From NCBI RefSeq assembly GCF_004216475.1, contig NZ_CP022303.1, forward strand, positions 930,001 to 994,000: a DNA stretch of 64,000 nucleotides, given 5' to 3'. Within the stretch, counting starts at the first letter, position 1; the number at the start of each line of letters is the position of its first letter. Source of the DNA: Thalassococcus sp. S3 (GTDB taxonomy: Bacteria > Pseudomonadota > Alphaproteobacteria > Rhodobacterales > Rhodobacteraceae). Both the position numbers and the translations under genes were made by a program. The notes beneath the pieces are model-generated. The model was not told where the DNA came from. It saw only the letters and a program-made list of their open reading frames with translations, and did no database searches. Below are positions 52,850-61,487 of the stretch, in pieces.

Positions 52850-52879
52850 GGAAACCTTTGGACTTGTATTTCGGTTTCC
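52850..52879 (-). promoter_or_regulatory. Hairpin over the ribosome site of DUF1127 protein 1
   Basis: GGAAACC and GGTTTCC (52850-52856 and 52873-52879) form a 7-bp stem with a 16-base loop in the leader. On the mRNA the AAAGG ribosome site lies where the loop meets the 3' arm, so folding would hide it. Confidence 0.5.
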
Positions 52880-52980
52880 TCCCTGCTCCACGAGATAGGT
52901 CACAGATGCTGTCTCAGCCAGTGCCCTCGCGGAATAGCCGCCCTTCGTCTGACGCAAGGGTCGGCCCGGTATGGTGTATC

Positions 52981-53166
52981 TCAGCGCAGGCTGCGCGTCA
53001 GATCCTCGCGGGTGATGTCCCTTGCGGTCAGTTCGCTGTCTGGCAGGGCCAGGAGCGCTTCGGCGATGCGTGTCCGGGCGCGTTTTTCGGCCATGTGGAC
53101 CAGCAAATGGTGAAGGCGCGCCAGAAGGCCAGGCTGCGCGTGTGCGACATCGGTGATATGTGCCAT
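52981..53166 (-). CDS. DUF1127 small protein 2
   Basis: A 61-residue protein. Its core 'RTRIAEALLALPDSELTARDITREDLTRSL' matches DUF1127, like the downstream copy, but it has a different N terminus and no strong hydrophobic helix. The ATG at 53166 has GAGAGG 5 bases upstream; an in-frame start 12 bases earlier is possible. Two DUF1127 genes in tandem inside a urease operon are unusual. Confidence 0.75.
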   Translation of the reverse strand: MAHITDVAHAQPGLLARLHHLLVHMAEKRARTRIAEALLALPDSELTARDITREDLTRSLR

Positions 53167-53285
53167 GAGACCTCTCAATCGAATAGAACGACGGGTCTCC
53201 TCCCTTGGCTTCAGTATAAATTAAGGGCGCGTTTTCAGCCAGAGAGCAGCGTGCATGGCCGGTCTGTGTCATGTGCAAGGCCTCG

Positions 53286-54995
53286 TTAGTAAAGGAAGTA
53301 ACGCTGCGCCATCGGCAAGACCTCGGCAGGCTGGCAGGTCAGCAATTCGCCGTCGGCGCGCACTTCGTAAGTTTCGGGGTTCACGTCCACTTTTGGCAGC
53401 GCATTGTTCAGAATCAGATCCTTCTTGCCGATGTTGCGGACGCCCTTTACCGCCACGGTCTCTTTTGCCAGGCCAAGGCTGTCCCGGATCCCGGCGGCTT
53501 GTGCCGCTTCACTTACGAAGATCACGGCAGAGCGCTCGACAGACCGGCCAAAGGCGCCGAACATGGGCCGGGTATAGACAGGTTGAGGGGTGGGGATGGA
53601 GGCATTCGGATCGCCCATCTGCGCACAGACGATGGTCCCGGACATCAGCACCATCTCGGGCTTCACGCCGAAAAACGCGGGCGACCAGAGGCAGAGATCC
53701 GCGCGCTTGCCTTCTTCGATCGAGCCGATTTCGTGGCTCACCCCATGGGCGATCGCCGGGTTGATTGTGTATTTCGAGATATACCGGCGCACGCGCAGAT
53801 TGTCGTTCTCGCCAGTTTCCTCTGCCAAACGTCCCCTTTGCTTTTTCATCTTGTCGGCGGTTTGCCAGGTGCGGATCAGCACCTCGCCCACCCGCCCCAT
53901 CGCCTGACTGTCTGACGCGATGATGCTGAAGGCGCCCATGTCATGCAGGATGTCTTCGGCTGCGATGGTCTCCCTCCGGATACGGCTTTCGGCAAAGGCC
54001 ACGTCCTCGGGGATCGACTTGTCCAGGTGGTGGCAGACCATGAGCATGTCCAGATGCTCTTCGATGGTGTTCACCGTAAAGGGCCGCGTCGGGTTGGTGG
54101 AGGAGGGGAGCACATGCTCCTCTCCGCAGATCTTGATGATGTCAGGCGCGTGCCCGCCGCCGGCGCCTTCGGTGTGAAAGGCATGGATGGTGCGGCCCTT
54201 CATGGCGGCGACCGTGTTTTCGACAAATCCGCTTTCGTTGAGGGTGTCGGTGTGGATCATGACCTGTACGTCCATGTCGTCGGCCACCGATAGGCAGCAA
54301 TCAATCGCCCCCGGCGTCGTGCCCCAGTCTTCGTGCAGTTTCATGGCGCAGGCCCCGGCCTCCACCATCTCGACCAGGGCGGCGGGTTGCGAGGCATTGC
54401 CCTTGCAAGAGAGCCCGAAATTCATCGGAAACGCGTCCAAAGCCTGCAGCATCCGCCCGATATGCCAGCTCCCCGGTGTGCAGGTCGTGGCCAACGTGCC
54501 ATGCGCAGGGCCGGTTCCCCCGCCCAGCAGCGTCGTGACACCGGAATGCAGCGCGTCTTGGATCTGTTGGGGGCAGATGAAATGGATATGGCTGTCGAAG
54601 CCGCCAGCGGTGAGGATCTTGCCCTCGCCCGCAATCGCTTCTGTCCCCGGCCCGATCACGATGTCCACACCGGGCTGCGTGTCCGGATTGCCGGCCTTGC
54701 CAATCTTGTGGATCCGCCCGTCACGCAGACCCACATCCGCCTTGTAGATGCCGGCGTGATCCACGATGAGCGCGTTGGTGATCACCGTGTCCACGGCGCC
54801 GTCCGCCCGGGTGGCTTGGGACTGCCCCATGCCATCGCGGATCACCTTGCCGCCGCCGAACTTCACTTCCTCGCCGTAAGTGGTCAGGTCTTTCTCGACC
54901 TCGATGATCAGATCCGTATCAGCCAGTCGAACCTTGTCCCCCGTGGTGGGGCCGAACATCGCGGCATAGTCGGAACGTGCAATCTGTGTCGGCAT
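53286..54995 (-). CDS. ureC: UreC, urease alpha (catalytic) subunit
   Basis: A 569-residue amidohydrolase that hydrolyses urea to ammonia and carbamate. '[14 protein letters not shown]' provides two Ni-binding His, the Lys to be carbamylated is in '[17 protein letters not shown]' near residue 217, and '[22 protein letters not shown]' is the mobile active-site flap with the catalytic His. All residues expected for an active enzyme are present and the length is normal. The four-gene insertion lies between it and ureB; only 3 bases separate it from the helical-repeat protein gene upstream. Confidence 0.97.
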   Translation of the reverse strand: MPTQIARSDYAAMFGPTTGDKVRLADTDLIIEVEKDLTTYGEEVKFGGGKVIRDGMGQSQATRADGAVDTVITNALIVDHAGIYKADVGLRDGRIHKIGKAGNPDTQPGVDIVIGPGTEAIAGEGKILTAGGFDSHIHFICPQQIQDALHSGVTTLLGGGTGPAHGTLATTCTPGSWHIGRMLQALDAFPMNFGLSCKGNASQPAALVEMVEAGACAMKLHEDWGTTPGAIDCCLSVADDMDVQVMIHTDTLNESGFVENTVAAMKGRTIHAFHTEGAGGGHAPDIIKICGEEHVLPSSTNPTRPFTVNTIEEHLDMLMVCHHLDKSIPEDVAFAESRIRRETIAAEDILHDMGAFSIIASDSQAMGRVGEVLIRTWQTADKMKKQRGRLAEETGENDNLRVRRYISKYTINPAIAHGVSHEIGSIEEGKRADLCLWSPAFFGVKPEMVLMSGTIVCAQMGDPNASIPTPQPVYTRPMFGAFGRSVERSAVIFVSEAAQAAGIRDSLGLAKETVAVKGVRNIGKKDLILNNALPKVDVNPETYEVRADGELLTCQPAEVLPMAQRYFLY

Positions 54996-54998
54996 GGG

Positions 54999-55811
54999 TC
55001 ACGCCCTCTTCCAGTGTTTGATTTCGTCTTCGGCGGACATCTGAGCGTGAAGGCCAAGCTTCGGCTCGATCTCCGTCAATTCGCGCAGCGCCGCTTCAAA
55101 TCTCTCGGTTGCCCCGGTTTCATCATAGAGCATCAGCAGGTCGATCAACGTGAAGGCGAGGCTGTCGATATCCCCTGCCTCTCGCGCAAAATCCGCAGCC
55201 TTCTCGTAGGTCGGGACAGCACGGTCGACCTTGTTCTGGTCGTATGCTTCGTAAAAGTCGCCCAATTGCCGTAGGGCGCGCGCGGCGTGTTGTTTGTGAC
55301 CTTCCCTGGTCAGCTCTTCTGCCAGATCCCGCAGCAAACCCATCGCGATCTCTTGCTCTCTTGCCTCACTGTAATGTCGGGTCAGTTTTTGTGTTTCATA
55401 GACAAGATCGTCCAGCTTGCCCGCCTCGCGGGCTTTCTGTACGGTCCGGATCCGATGCTGGATCGCGCGTTTTGGCTGCAGTTCGGCAAGTCGGTCGAGT
55501 GCGATCAGAACGGCGTCGCTATCACCCGATTGCGTCACCACCTTTTCCGCCGCTTCGACCTCCGGTTCGATCCAGCTCGTGTCGACAATCTGCGCTGAAA
55601 TATAGGCAAGGTGCGCTTTTTGCTCTGTCACCTTGTCGGCATGCCCCTGATCCCGGTAATAGGCTAGCGTCGCCTCGTGCAAGCGACGCGCCTTTTCGAA
55701 GATTGGGTTGGTGTCTTCGGGATCGTCCAGCCCGTCCACCTCATCCAGCATCATCACTAGGGCGCGCTGCACGGTCTCATCGGCTTCGCTGTCATTGGTT
55801 ATCTTCATCAT
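54999..55811 (-). CDS. Hypothetical helical-repeat protein of the urease operon
   Basis: A 270-residue, almost entirely alpha-helical acidic protein. Repeated helix pairs with alanine at packing positions ('RRLHEATLAYYRDQG', 'RALRQLGDFYEAYDQNKVDRAVPTYEKAADFAREAGD') resemble TPR units, but I assign no exact family. It has no signal peptide. It overlaps the GNAT gene by ATGA and is followed by ureC after 3 bases, so it is co-translated with the urease subunit. It may be a scaffold or chaperone; this is inference. Confidence 0.6.
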   Translation of the reverse strand: MMKITNDSEADETVQRALVMMLDEVDGLDDPEDTNPIFEKARRLHEATLAYYRDQGHADKVTEQKAHLAYISAQIVDTSWIEPEVEAAEKVVTQSGDSDAVLIALDRLAELQPKRAIQHRIRTVQKAREAGKLDDLVYETQKLTRHYSEAREQEIAMGLLRDLAEELTREGHKQHAARALRQLGDFYEAYDQNKVDRAVPTYEKAADFAREAGDIDSLAFTLIDLLMLYDETGATERFEAALRELTEIEPKLGLHAQMSAEDEIKHWKRA

Positions 55812-56362
55812 TTGATCTGCGAACCGTGCGCGAGATGGTCAGACGCACCTTGGGGCAGCGCCAACCGCATGTGGAGGATGCGTGGATCATCGGCAGCATA
55901 GGCCTCTGCGCCGCCATAGGTCTGGAAACCGACTGAGCGGTAGAGCGATATAGCTTCGGTCAGAAAATGCATGGTGTCGAGGATCATCTGCCCAAACCCC
56001 ATGGCACGGGCCTTGGCGATGATCGCGTCGCATAGCGCCCGGCCCAGCCCTGTGCCCCGCGCGGTGTCCGACACGAACATCCGGTTCATCTCGCAGGTTT
56101 CCTCCGTTTGACGGCTCAGCATCACCACTCCGACCGCAACGTCCGGCCTGCGCGCCAGAAGGCACGCGCCATGCGGTGGGGTAAAATGTGCGGACAGATC
56201 ATCTAGCTCAGCCTCGACATCATGGCTGGTCATGTGATCGTCGACCATCTTTCGCGCTTCCGGAGCCCGCGCGCGCAAAGCGTCGAAATAGGCCAGCGTG
56301 AGGCTTTTCGCGGCGGCAAAATCGGCAGCACCTGCGGCCTCTTTGATCAAGACATCCGTCAT
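55808..56362 (-). CDS. GNAT-family N-acetyltransferase
   Basis: A 184-residue GNAT protein. The acetyl-CoA loop is in 'GTGLGRALCDAIIAKARAMG' (RGxGxG-like, about residues 108-127), preceded by 'EMNRMFVSDTARG'. 'MILDTMHFLTEAISLYRSVGFQTY' is the typical C-terminal strand-helix. It overlaps both the upstream AhpD-like gene and the downstream helical-repeat gene by ATGA, so it is firmly part of the operon. The acceptor is unknown. The longer open frame upstream is antisense-like. Confidence 0.8.
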   Translation of the reverse strand: MTDVLIKEAAGAADFAAAKSLTLAYFDALRARAPEARKMVDDHMTSHDVEAELDDLSAHFTPPHGACLLARRPDVAVGVVMLSRQTEETCEMNRMFVSDTARGTGLGRALCDAIIAKARAMGFGQMILDTMHFLTEAISLYRSVGFQTYGGAEAYAADDPRILHMRLALPQGASDHLAHGSQIK

Positions 56363-56760
56363 GGCTCCGCCTCGAACATGTCGTCCACAGGTGTTTGCAG
56401 CGCGGTCACCAACCCGTTCGTTTGCATGGCCATGCCGATCACGGCCAGCAACTCGCCCTGCATCTCGGGGGTCATCCCCTTCGCTTTCGCCGCCGCCGTG
56501 TGGGAATGCACGCAATAGCTGCACCCGTTGGCGGTAGAGACGGCGACATAAAGCATCTCCTTGACCAGCGGGTCGAGCGCACCGGGCGCCATCACGTCTT
56601 TCAAACGCTCCCACGTTGCCTTGAGCAAGGCCGGGTCATGCGCCAGCGCGCGCCAGAAATTGTTGATGTACTCCGTCCCTCGTACCTTGCGGATATCATC
56701 GAAGACGGCCAGCGCCTCGGCGCTGACCGCGTCGTCCGACAAAAGCGGAACGGTGCCCAT
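56359..56760 (-). CDS. AhpD-like / carboxymuconolactone decarboxylase-family protein
   Basis: A 133-residue helical protein with 'STANGCSYCVHSHTAAAKAKG' (residues ~77-97), the CxxC and His pattern of the AhpD/CMD peroxidase-like family. Such proteins act as alkylhydroperoxidases or thiol-disulfide partners. Its start shares one base with the stop of the cyclase gene (TGATG), so the two are coupled. No role in urea metabolism is known. Confidence 0.82.
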   Translation of the reverse strand: MGTVPLLSDDAVSAEALAVFDDIRKVRGTEYINNFWRALAHDPALLKATWERLKDVMAPGALDPLVKEMLYVAVSTANGCSYCVHSHTAAAKAKGMTPEMQGELLAVIGMAMQTNGLVTALQTPVDDMFEAEP

Positions 56761-57581
56761 CAGATCATCGCGAAGATACGGGCCGGCCCGCCAGAGCCGC
56801 CCTTGTGGTTCGGCGCGCCCACGACCAGCGTCGCCCCCGCCGCCGGCACATTGCCAAGGCCCGCGATGTTTTCGATTCCATAGCGACCGGCGGGCAGCCA
56901 GGCGTAATGCGTCGCGAAATCCGCTGATGGCCCGTGATCGAGGGAGAGCGTGTCTGAAGCGAGAGCCGACGCCGTCGTCTCCTCCAGCAGCATCTGTGCG
57001 GCTTCAAGATGGAAGCCCGGGAAATGCATCGCCCCGCCGTCGTCCACCCCGCGATAGGCATCGCTCATCGCCTTGTCAGCCCATCCCGAATGCATCGCGA
57101 CACAGGCTTTTTCCGGGATCGGCCCGTTGGTGTCGATCCAGGCCTGCAGGTCGTCCGGTGTCACCTGTGCATCCGCATCCTCCGCAGCCTTGGCCGCGAT
57201 GTCGATCACGCAGAGCGGGACCACAAGATCGCTGACCGGGATTTCGTCCACCGACGCACCGTCGGCTGAGAAATGCAAAGGTGCATCGATATGCGTGGCC
57301 GTGTGTTCATTGATCGACAGATTGAAGAGGTTGAAGCCGCTTTCCGCGAAATTGAACGCTTGGTCCATCGCGATGCCCGGTTCTCCGAAAAAGGTCGGGA
57401 AGTCGGGGCTCAGCGTGTGCGTCATATCCACCACGCCGCCATGCCCTGCCGCCAAAGCCGGCGGGGCCGTCGCCACCATTCCCGCCGTGGCGGCCACACC
57501 CGCTGCCGCGCTGGCGCGAAAGAAGTCCCTTCGGGACAGCATCCGCTCCTTTACCGAATTGATGACGCAGATATCGCACAT
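56760..57581 (-). CDS. Tat-exported cyclase-family protein (kynurenine-formamidase-like)
   Basis: A 273-residue metal-dependent hydrolase of the cyclase family. The N terminus has a CxxC ('MCDICVI') before the twin-arginine motif 'SRRDFF', then a hydrophobic Ala-rich stretch ending 'ALAAGHGG', so it is probably exported folded. The cyclase motif is 'EHTATHIDAPLHF' (family HxGTHxDxP), with a later His in 'DHGPSADFATHYAWLP'. It would hydrolyse an amide or ester bond. The ATG at 57581 has AGGGAGG upstream. Confidence 0.82.
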   Translation of the reverse strand: MCDICVINSVKERMLSRRDFFRASAAAGVAATAGMVATAPPALAAGHGGVVDMTHTLSPDFPTFFGEPGIAMDQAFNFAESGFNLFNLSINEHTATHIDAPLHFSADGASVDEIPVSDLVVPLCVIDIAAKAAEDADAQVTPDDLQAWIDTNGPIPEKACVAMHSGWADKAMSDAYRGVDDGGAMHFPGFHLEAAQMLLEETTASALASDTLSLDHGPSADFATHYAWLPAGRYGIENIAGLGNVPAAGATLVVGAPNHKGGSGGPARIFAMI

Positions 57582-57609
57582 GACAAAACCTCCCTTTGGT
57601 TTGTTTCGA

Positions 57610-57915
57610 TTACAGGTCGCCCATGACCTGCTGATTGAACCCAAAGATGCGCCGCGCGCCGCCGATCGCGATCAGCTGCACCTCTCTGCGCTGACCGGGC
57701 TCGAACCGCACCGCAGTGCCTGCGGCGATGTCCAGCCGCATGCCGCGCGCCGCGTCGCGATCGAAATCCAACGCGCCGTTGCTTTCGGCAAAATGGTAGT
57801 GACTGCCCACCTGAACGGGCCGGTCGCCGGTATTGGCCACCATCAGCGTGATCGCCTCGCGCCCTTCGTTGAGGGTCAGCTCTCCCTCTTTGGTCAACAC
57901 TTCCCCGGGGATCAT
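57610..57915 (-). CDS. ureB: UreB, urease beta subunit
   Basis: A 101-residue structural subunit. '[20 protein letters not shown]' and '[39 protein letters not shown]' are diagnostic. It packs with UreA and UreC in the urease trimer. It is the gene just before the four-gene insertion and has GGAGAG upstream of the ATG. Confidence 0.96.
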   Translation of the reverse strand: MIPGEVLTKEGELTLNEGREAITLMVANTGDRPVQVGSHYHFAESNGALDFDRDAARGMRLDIAAGTAVRFEPGQRREVQLIAIGGARRIFGFNQQVMGDL

Positions 57916-58044
57916 GCGCGCTCTCCTTTCGCAGACGGTCCAAGTGCCGTGCCATCTCGCGCTATCGCGCTCGATCTTGTGAAAAGCAGCTCTGTGATCA
58001 TCACTCAGGGTCCTGTCTTCTTCTCGATCAAAATACGGAAAAAC

Positions 58045-58347
58045 CTAACGGATCGGATTGTGCACCGTCACCAGTTTGGTGCCGTCCGGAAACGTCGCCT
58101 CGACCTGCACATCGTGGATCATTTCTGGCACGCCCTCCATGCATTGCTCGCGCGTTAGGATCTCCGCGCCGGCCTGCATCATATCCGCGACCGACCGCCC
58201 GTCGCGCGCCCCTTCGACCACAGCATCGGTGATCAGGGCGATGGCCTCGGGGTGGTTCAGTTTGACGCCGCGCGCCAGGCGGCGGCGCGCGACTTCTGCG
58301 GCCATGGCCACCAGCAATTTGTCTTTTTCTCGGGGTGTGAGTTGCAT
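58045..58347 (-). CDS. ureA: UreA, urease gamma subunit
   Basis: A 100-residue structural subunit with '[20 protein letters not shown]', '[11 protein letters not shown]' and '[21 protein letters not shown]', the usual UreA features. It follows ureD by 1 base. The 129 bases between it and ureB contain no frame I can support. I chose the ATG at 58347, which gives the standard 100-residue length. Confidence 0.96.
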   Translation of the reverse strand: MQLTPREKDKLLVAMAAEVARRRLARGVKLNHPEAIALITDAVVEGARDGRSVADMMQAGAEILTREQCMEGVPEMIHDVQVEATFPDGTKLVTVHNPIR

Positions 58348-58348
58348 G

Positions 58349-59236
58349 TCAGATCGTCCAGGGTCGGGGAAGGGGATGCGCATTCAGCAGCGCGACAAGC
58401 GGTATAAGAATTTGGCGGAGCGCAAAGCTATCCTGCGCCAGGAGACGCGCATAAAGAAGATCTTCGTGCAATGCGCTGATGCCGCAGGACTTCGGGAGAC
58501 GCTCGCGCGCCGCCGCCAGAAAGCGCGCGGCGGCGGGGGCCGCATAGATCACACTGGCCATCGCGCCCGCGCCATTGCCCAGGGCCGCGCGCGTCATCTG
58601 ATCGGCGGCGCGCCCGTCGATGATGGTGCGGTCGGCGAAAATCAGGGTGCCGTCCCGGACAACGTCAATGCGGTCCCTGAAATGAAGCCTGTCCAGGCGC
58701 TCTCCCATCGCTGCGCGTCCAAAGACCACCGGTTCGACCGCGAGGAGTGTGGATGTGCGCTCCATCCGGATCGACAGGGTGCGATCGAGCGCGGCTTGGT
58801 CGTAAAGCAGCGTCTCCTGGGGCAGCCAGGCCATCCGCGCATCCGGGGCCAGGTCGATCTTGGTTTCGATGTGTCCGGTTTCTCCCTCTTGCGCGCGGTA
58901 GGCACGCTCTGCGGCCTGCGTGGTGACGGTCACATCCGTGTGTGCCTTCGCTTCAATTTGCGTCGAAAACCTGTCTCCGCCGGTGACGCCGCCTGCTGTG
59001 TTCAGCAGGACGGCTGTCAGGTTGTCCGTGGCGCTGCGTGGAAAGAGAAGCTTGAGAGAGCCTTGTTGCCTGAGAGCGCCGATAACCGATGACGGCGCGC
59101 GGGACTTGACGGTCAACTCAACAGCGCCAACTGCGCGCGGTTGCGCTGCAGCCCGGGTTTGGGGCGCTTCCAGGTTGAGCAAGGCGGAAATGGACGCCTC
59201 CGGTCTTTCAGGTCTTTTGACCTTAAGCTTAGGCAA
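58349..59236 (-). CDS. ureD: UreD, urease accessory protein
   Basis: A 295-residue accessory protein with the family core '[13 protein letters not shown]', '[15 protein letters not shown]' and '[20 protein letters not shown]'. It recruits UreF and UreG to the apo-enzyme. The frame opens with TTG at 59236 and has no internal ATG before the core, so the start is uncertain and could also be the later TTG just before 'NLEAP'. It heads the urease operon. Confidence 0.92.
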   Translation of the reverse strand: MPKLKVKRPERPEASISALLNLEAPQTRAAAQPRAVGAVELTVKSRAPSSVIGALRQQGSLKLLFPRSATDNLTAVLLNTAGGVTGGDRFSTQIEAKAHTDVTVTTQAAERAYRAQEGETGHIETKIDLAPDARMAWLPQETLLYDQAALDRTLSIRMERTSTLLAVEPVVFGRAAMGERLDRLHFRDRIDVVRDGTLIFADRTIIDGRAADQMTRAALGNGAGAMASVIYAAPAAARFLAAARERLPKSCGISALHEDLLYARLLAQDSFALRQILIPLVALLNAHPLPRPWTI

Positions 59237-59359
59237 GCAGCTCCGTCATGGGCAACACTTTCCAAGGCAAGGCCGTCATTTACCGCATTTCTGCCTAATC
59301 TTTTGGCGCAGCAGAAACCTGCAAGGCCTGGCAACCCACAACCGCGTCTGCAACGGGCG

Positions 59360-59405
59360 CCGGAAAATGTCACATTTTCCGGCCGTTTTCCGTTACGGAA
59401 AACGG
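59360..59405 (-). terminator. Twin-hairpin terminator (mirror copy)
   Basis: CCGGAAAATGT-C-ACATTTTCCGG (59360-59382) and CCGTTTTCCGT-T-ACGGAAAACGG (59383-59405) lie directly after the amidotransferase stop on the minus strand and before the ureD promoter. The two stems match those at 49048-49091 in reversed order. Confidence 0.75.
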
Positions 59406-59413
59406 GCCCCGCA

Positions 59414-60139
59414 TCATCCGTCTGTCTTGGGCACGGACTGATGCTCAAAAAAACGTGCGATGCTTTCGGCAAAGGCCATTCTGTCCGCCCGCCGCTCAAG
59501 CGTTTGTCTCGCCTTTCGCGTCAGTTCGGATCCGAGTTGCGGTGCCAGTTCCTCTGTCAGCGCCGCAATGAAGTCCGGTCGCATTTCCGGGTGATGCTGC
59601 GTCGTATAGATCTGCTCTCCCAATGAGAAACCGCTGACGGGACATCCATCCGAGCATGAAAGCGCCTGTGCGCCTTCCGGCATCCGGGCGACCTGCTCCG
59701 TATGGCTGCCGTAAAGGTGCAGCGGATCCGGCATGGCCTGCATCCATGCCGTGCGGGCAACGAGTGTATTGACGGTCAGGCCATGCACCCAGCCGCCCGG
59801 ATTTTTGACCACCTGGCCGCCGAGGGCGAGCGCGACAGCCTGATGACCGAAACAAGCCCCGAAGATCGGCTGACCCGCCGTGAATTGCCTCCGGATCAGC
59901 CCAAGGAGGGTGGCGATCCAGTCTGCCCCATCGTGAACGGATGCCGGGCTTCCGGTGATTATGAGCCCGTCGAAGGCCGACGGCTTCTCGGGAAAAACAC
60001 CGTCTTTCACCGCAAAGGCAGTGCAGGACCAGTTTGGGCGCACGTCGTGGATGAGATCGGTGAATTTCGTCCCATCCTTGGGATGCTTCTGCGCAAAAGC
60101 GCTTTCGTCGGTATTGGTCACAAGGATGGCCAGATTCAT
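59414..60139 (-). CDS. Class I glutamine amidotransferase-like protein
   Basis: A 241-residue class I GATase domain protein. The nucleophile is C96 in 'GACFGHQAVALALGG', with the His-Glu pair in 'TQHHPEM' near 187. It has no synthase domain, so it may be a gamma-glutamyl hydrolase. It is divergent from a P450 and a glutamine-synthetase-like ligase (82-base gap), which resembles gamma-glutamylation pathways where a ligase makes and a GATase-type hydrolase opens the gamma-glutamyl bond. Confidence 0.85.
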   Translation of the reverse strand: MNLAILVTNTDESAFAQKHPKDGTKFTDLIHDVRPNWSCTAFAVKDGVFPEKPSAFDGLIITGSPASVHDGADWIATLLGLIRRQFTAGQPIFGACFGHQAVALALGGQVVKNPGGWVHGLTVNTLVARTAWMQAMPDPLHLYGSHTEQVARMPEGAQALSCSDGCPVSGFSLGEQIYTTQHHPEMRPDFIAALTEELAPQLGSELTRKARQTLERRADRMAFAESIARFFEHQSVPKTDG

Positions 60140-60220
60140 ACGCGCCCTTATACTGGTTTTGATTTACTTATGAAGCCACTCCCGTAGGCTGAACATGTTA
60201 ATCAAGGCGAGAGAGGCAGC

Positions 60221-61477
60221 ATGACGATCTGGTCCCCTCATGATGATGGATTTGCCGATCTGACCTTGCATGACACCTTCTCTGATGGTGCGCCTTACAA
60301 CACCTTTGCCCGGCTCAGGCGGGACGATCCGCTGCACTGGACGGACTATGCGGATGGGGAAGGGTTTTGGTCGGTCACCCGTCATGCCGATATCGCCGAG
60401 ATGAACCGCAATACCGAAGTTTTCTCCTCCGCGCGCGGCATCCGGATGGAGGATCAGAGCTACGAAGAATATCTCGCCCGCCGCACTTTTCAGGAGACCG
60501 ACCCGCCTGAACATAGCCGGACACGCATGCTGCTTTTGCCTGCCTTCACCCGGACTGTGATGGCCGAGTACGAAGAAGAGATCCGCGATCTCTGCCACGG
60601 TATCCTCGACGCAGCGCTTGAGCATGGGACCTTCGACGCGACCAAGCTCATTGCCCGCGAATTGCCGATGCGGATGCTGGGCCGCATCATCGGCACACCG
60701 GAAGAGGATCTGCCCTGGCTGGTGGAGAAAGGCGACGCGCTGATCGCCAACACCGACCCTGATTTCACCGACCACGTGCTGGACCGGATGGAGACCGATG
60801 AATACCGCATGATGCCCTTCAATTCTCCCGCAGGGGCAGAGCTTTACGCCTATGCCAAGGAATTGATGGAGAGCAAAGCCGCGCGCGGGGACGAAAGCGG
60901 CGTTCTACCTCTGATACTGAGACCGGCCAAGGACGGCTCTGTCATCTCCGAGACGGAGTTTCGCAATTTCTTCTGCCTGCTCGTTGCCGCGGGCAACGAC
61001 ACCACGCGCTATTCCATCGCCGCAGGTATTCAGGCGATGTGTCACCAGCCCGAACTGCTGGCGCAGATGCAAGGCGGAGAGGTTTGGGACACCGCGCCCG
61101 ATGAGATCATCCGCTGGGCCACCCCCGCGCTCTATTTCCGGCGCACGGCGACGCGCGATCATCAGATGCACGGCAAGACGATCCGCGAGGGGGACAAGGT
61201 GCTTTACTGGTTCGCCTCTGCCAACCGGGACGAGGCGGTCTTCGATGATCCCTACCGCGTCGACCTCGCGCGCCATCCCAACCGCCACCTGGCTTTCGGG
61301 CAGGGCGGGCCGCATGTCTGCCTGGGCATGTGGCTCGCGCGGCTTGAGGTGCGCGTGCTCTTTCAGGAGCTTGCCAAGCGGCTGAAATCCATCGAACCTG
61401 CCGGACAGCATAAATTCCTGCGCTCGAATTTCGTGGGCGGGATCAAGGAATTGCCCGTCACCGTGACGCGCGCCTGA
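60221..61477 (+). CDS. Cytochrome P450
   Basis: A 418-residue soluble bacterial P450. The I-helix oxygen-activation motif is 'AAGNDTTR' (about residues 253-260), the K-helix ExxR is in 'DEIIRWATP' (Glu, Arg), and the heme-binding loop 'FGQGGPHVCLG' holds the ligand C367. The FGxGGPHxCLG form is known from CYP124/125/142-like families. It needs a ferredoxin system that is not in the window. It precedes the glutamine-synthetase-like gene by 10 bases, so the two act together. Confidence 0.93.
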   Translation: MTIWSPHDDGFADLTLHDTFSDGAPYNTFARLRRDDPLHWTDYADGEGFWSVTRHADIAEMNRNTEVFSSARGIRMEDQSYEEYLARRTFQETDPPEHSRTRMLLLPAFTRTVMAEYEEEIRDLCHGILDAALEHGTFDATKLIARELPMRMLGRIIGTPEEDLPWLVEKGDALIANTDPDFTDHVLDRMETDEYRMMPFNSPAGAELYAYAKELMESKAARGDESGVLPLILRPAKDGSVISETEFRNFFCLLVAAGNDTTRYSIAAGIQAMCHQPELLAQMQGGEVWDTAPDEIIRWATPALYFRRTATRDHQMHGKTIREGDKVLYWFASANRDEAVFDDPYRVDLARHPNRHLAFGQGGPHVCLGMWLARLEVRVLFQELAKRLKSIEPAGQHKFLRSNFVGGIKELPVTVTRA

Positions 61478-61487
61478 AGGAGACGAC

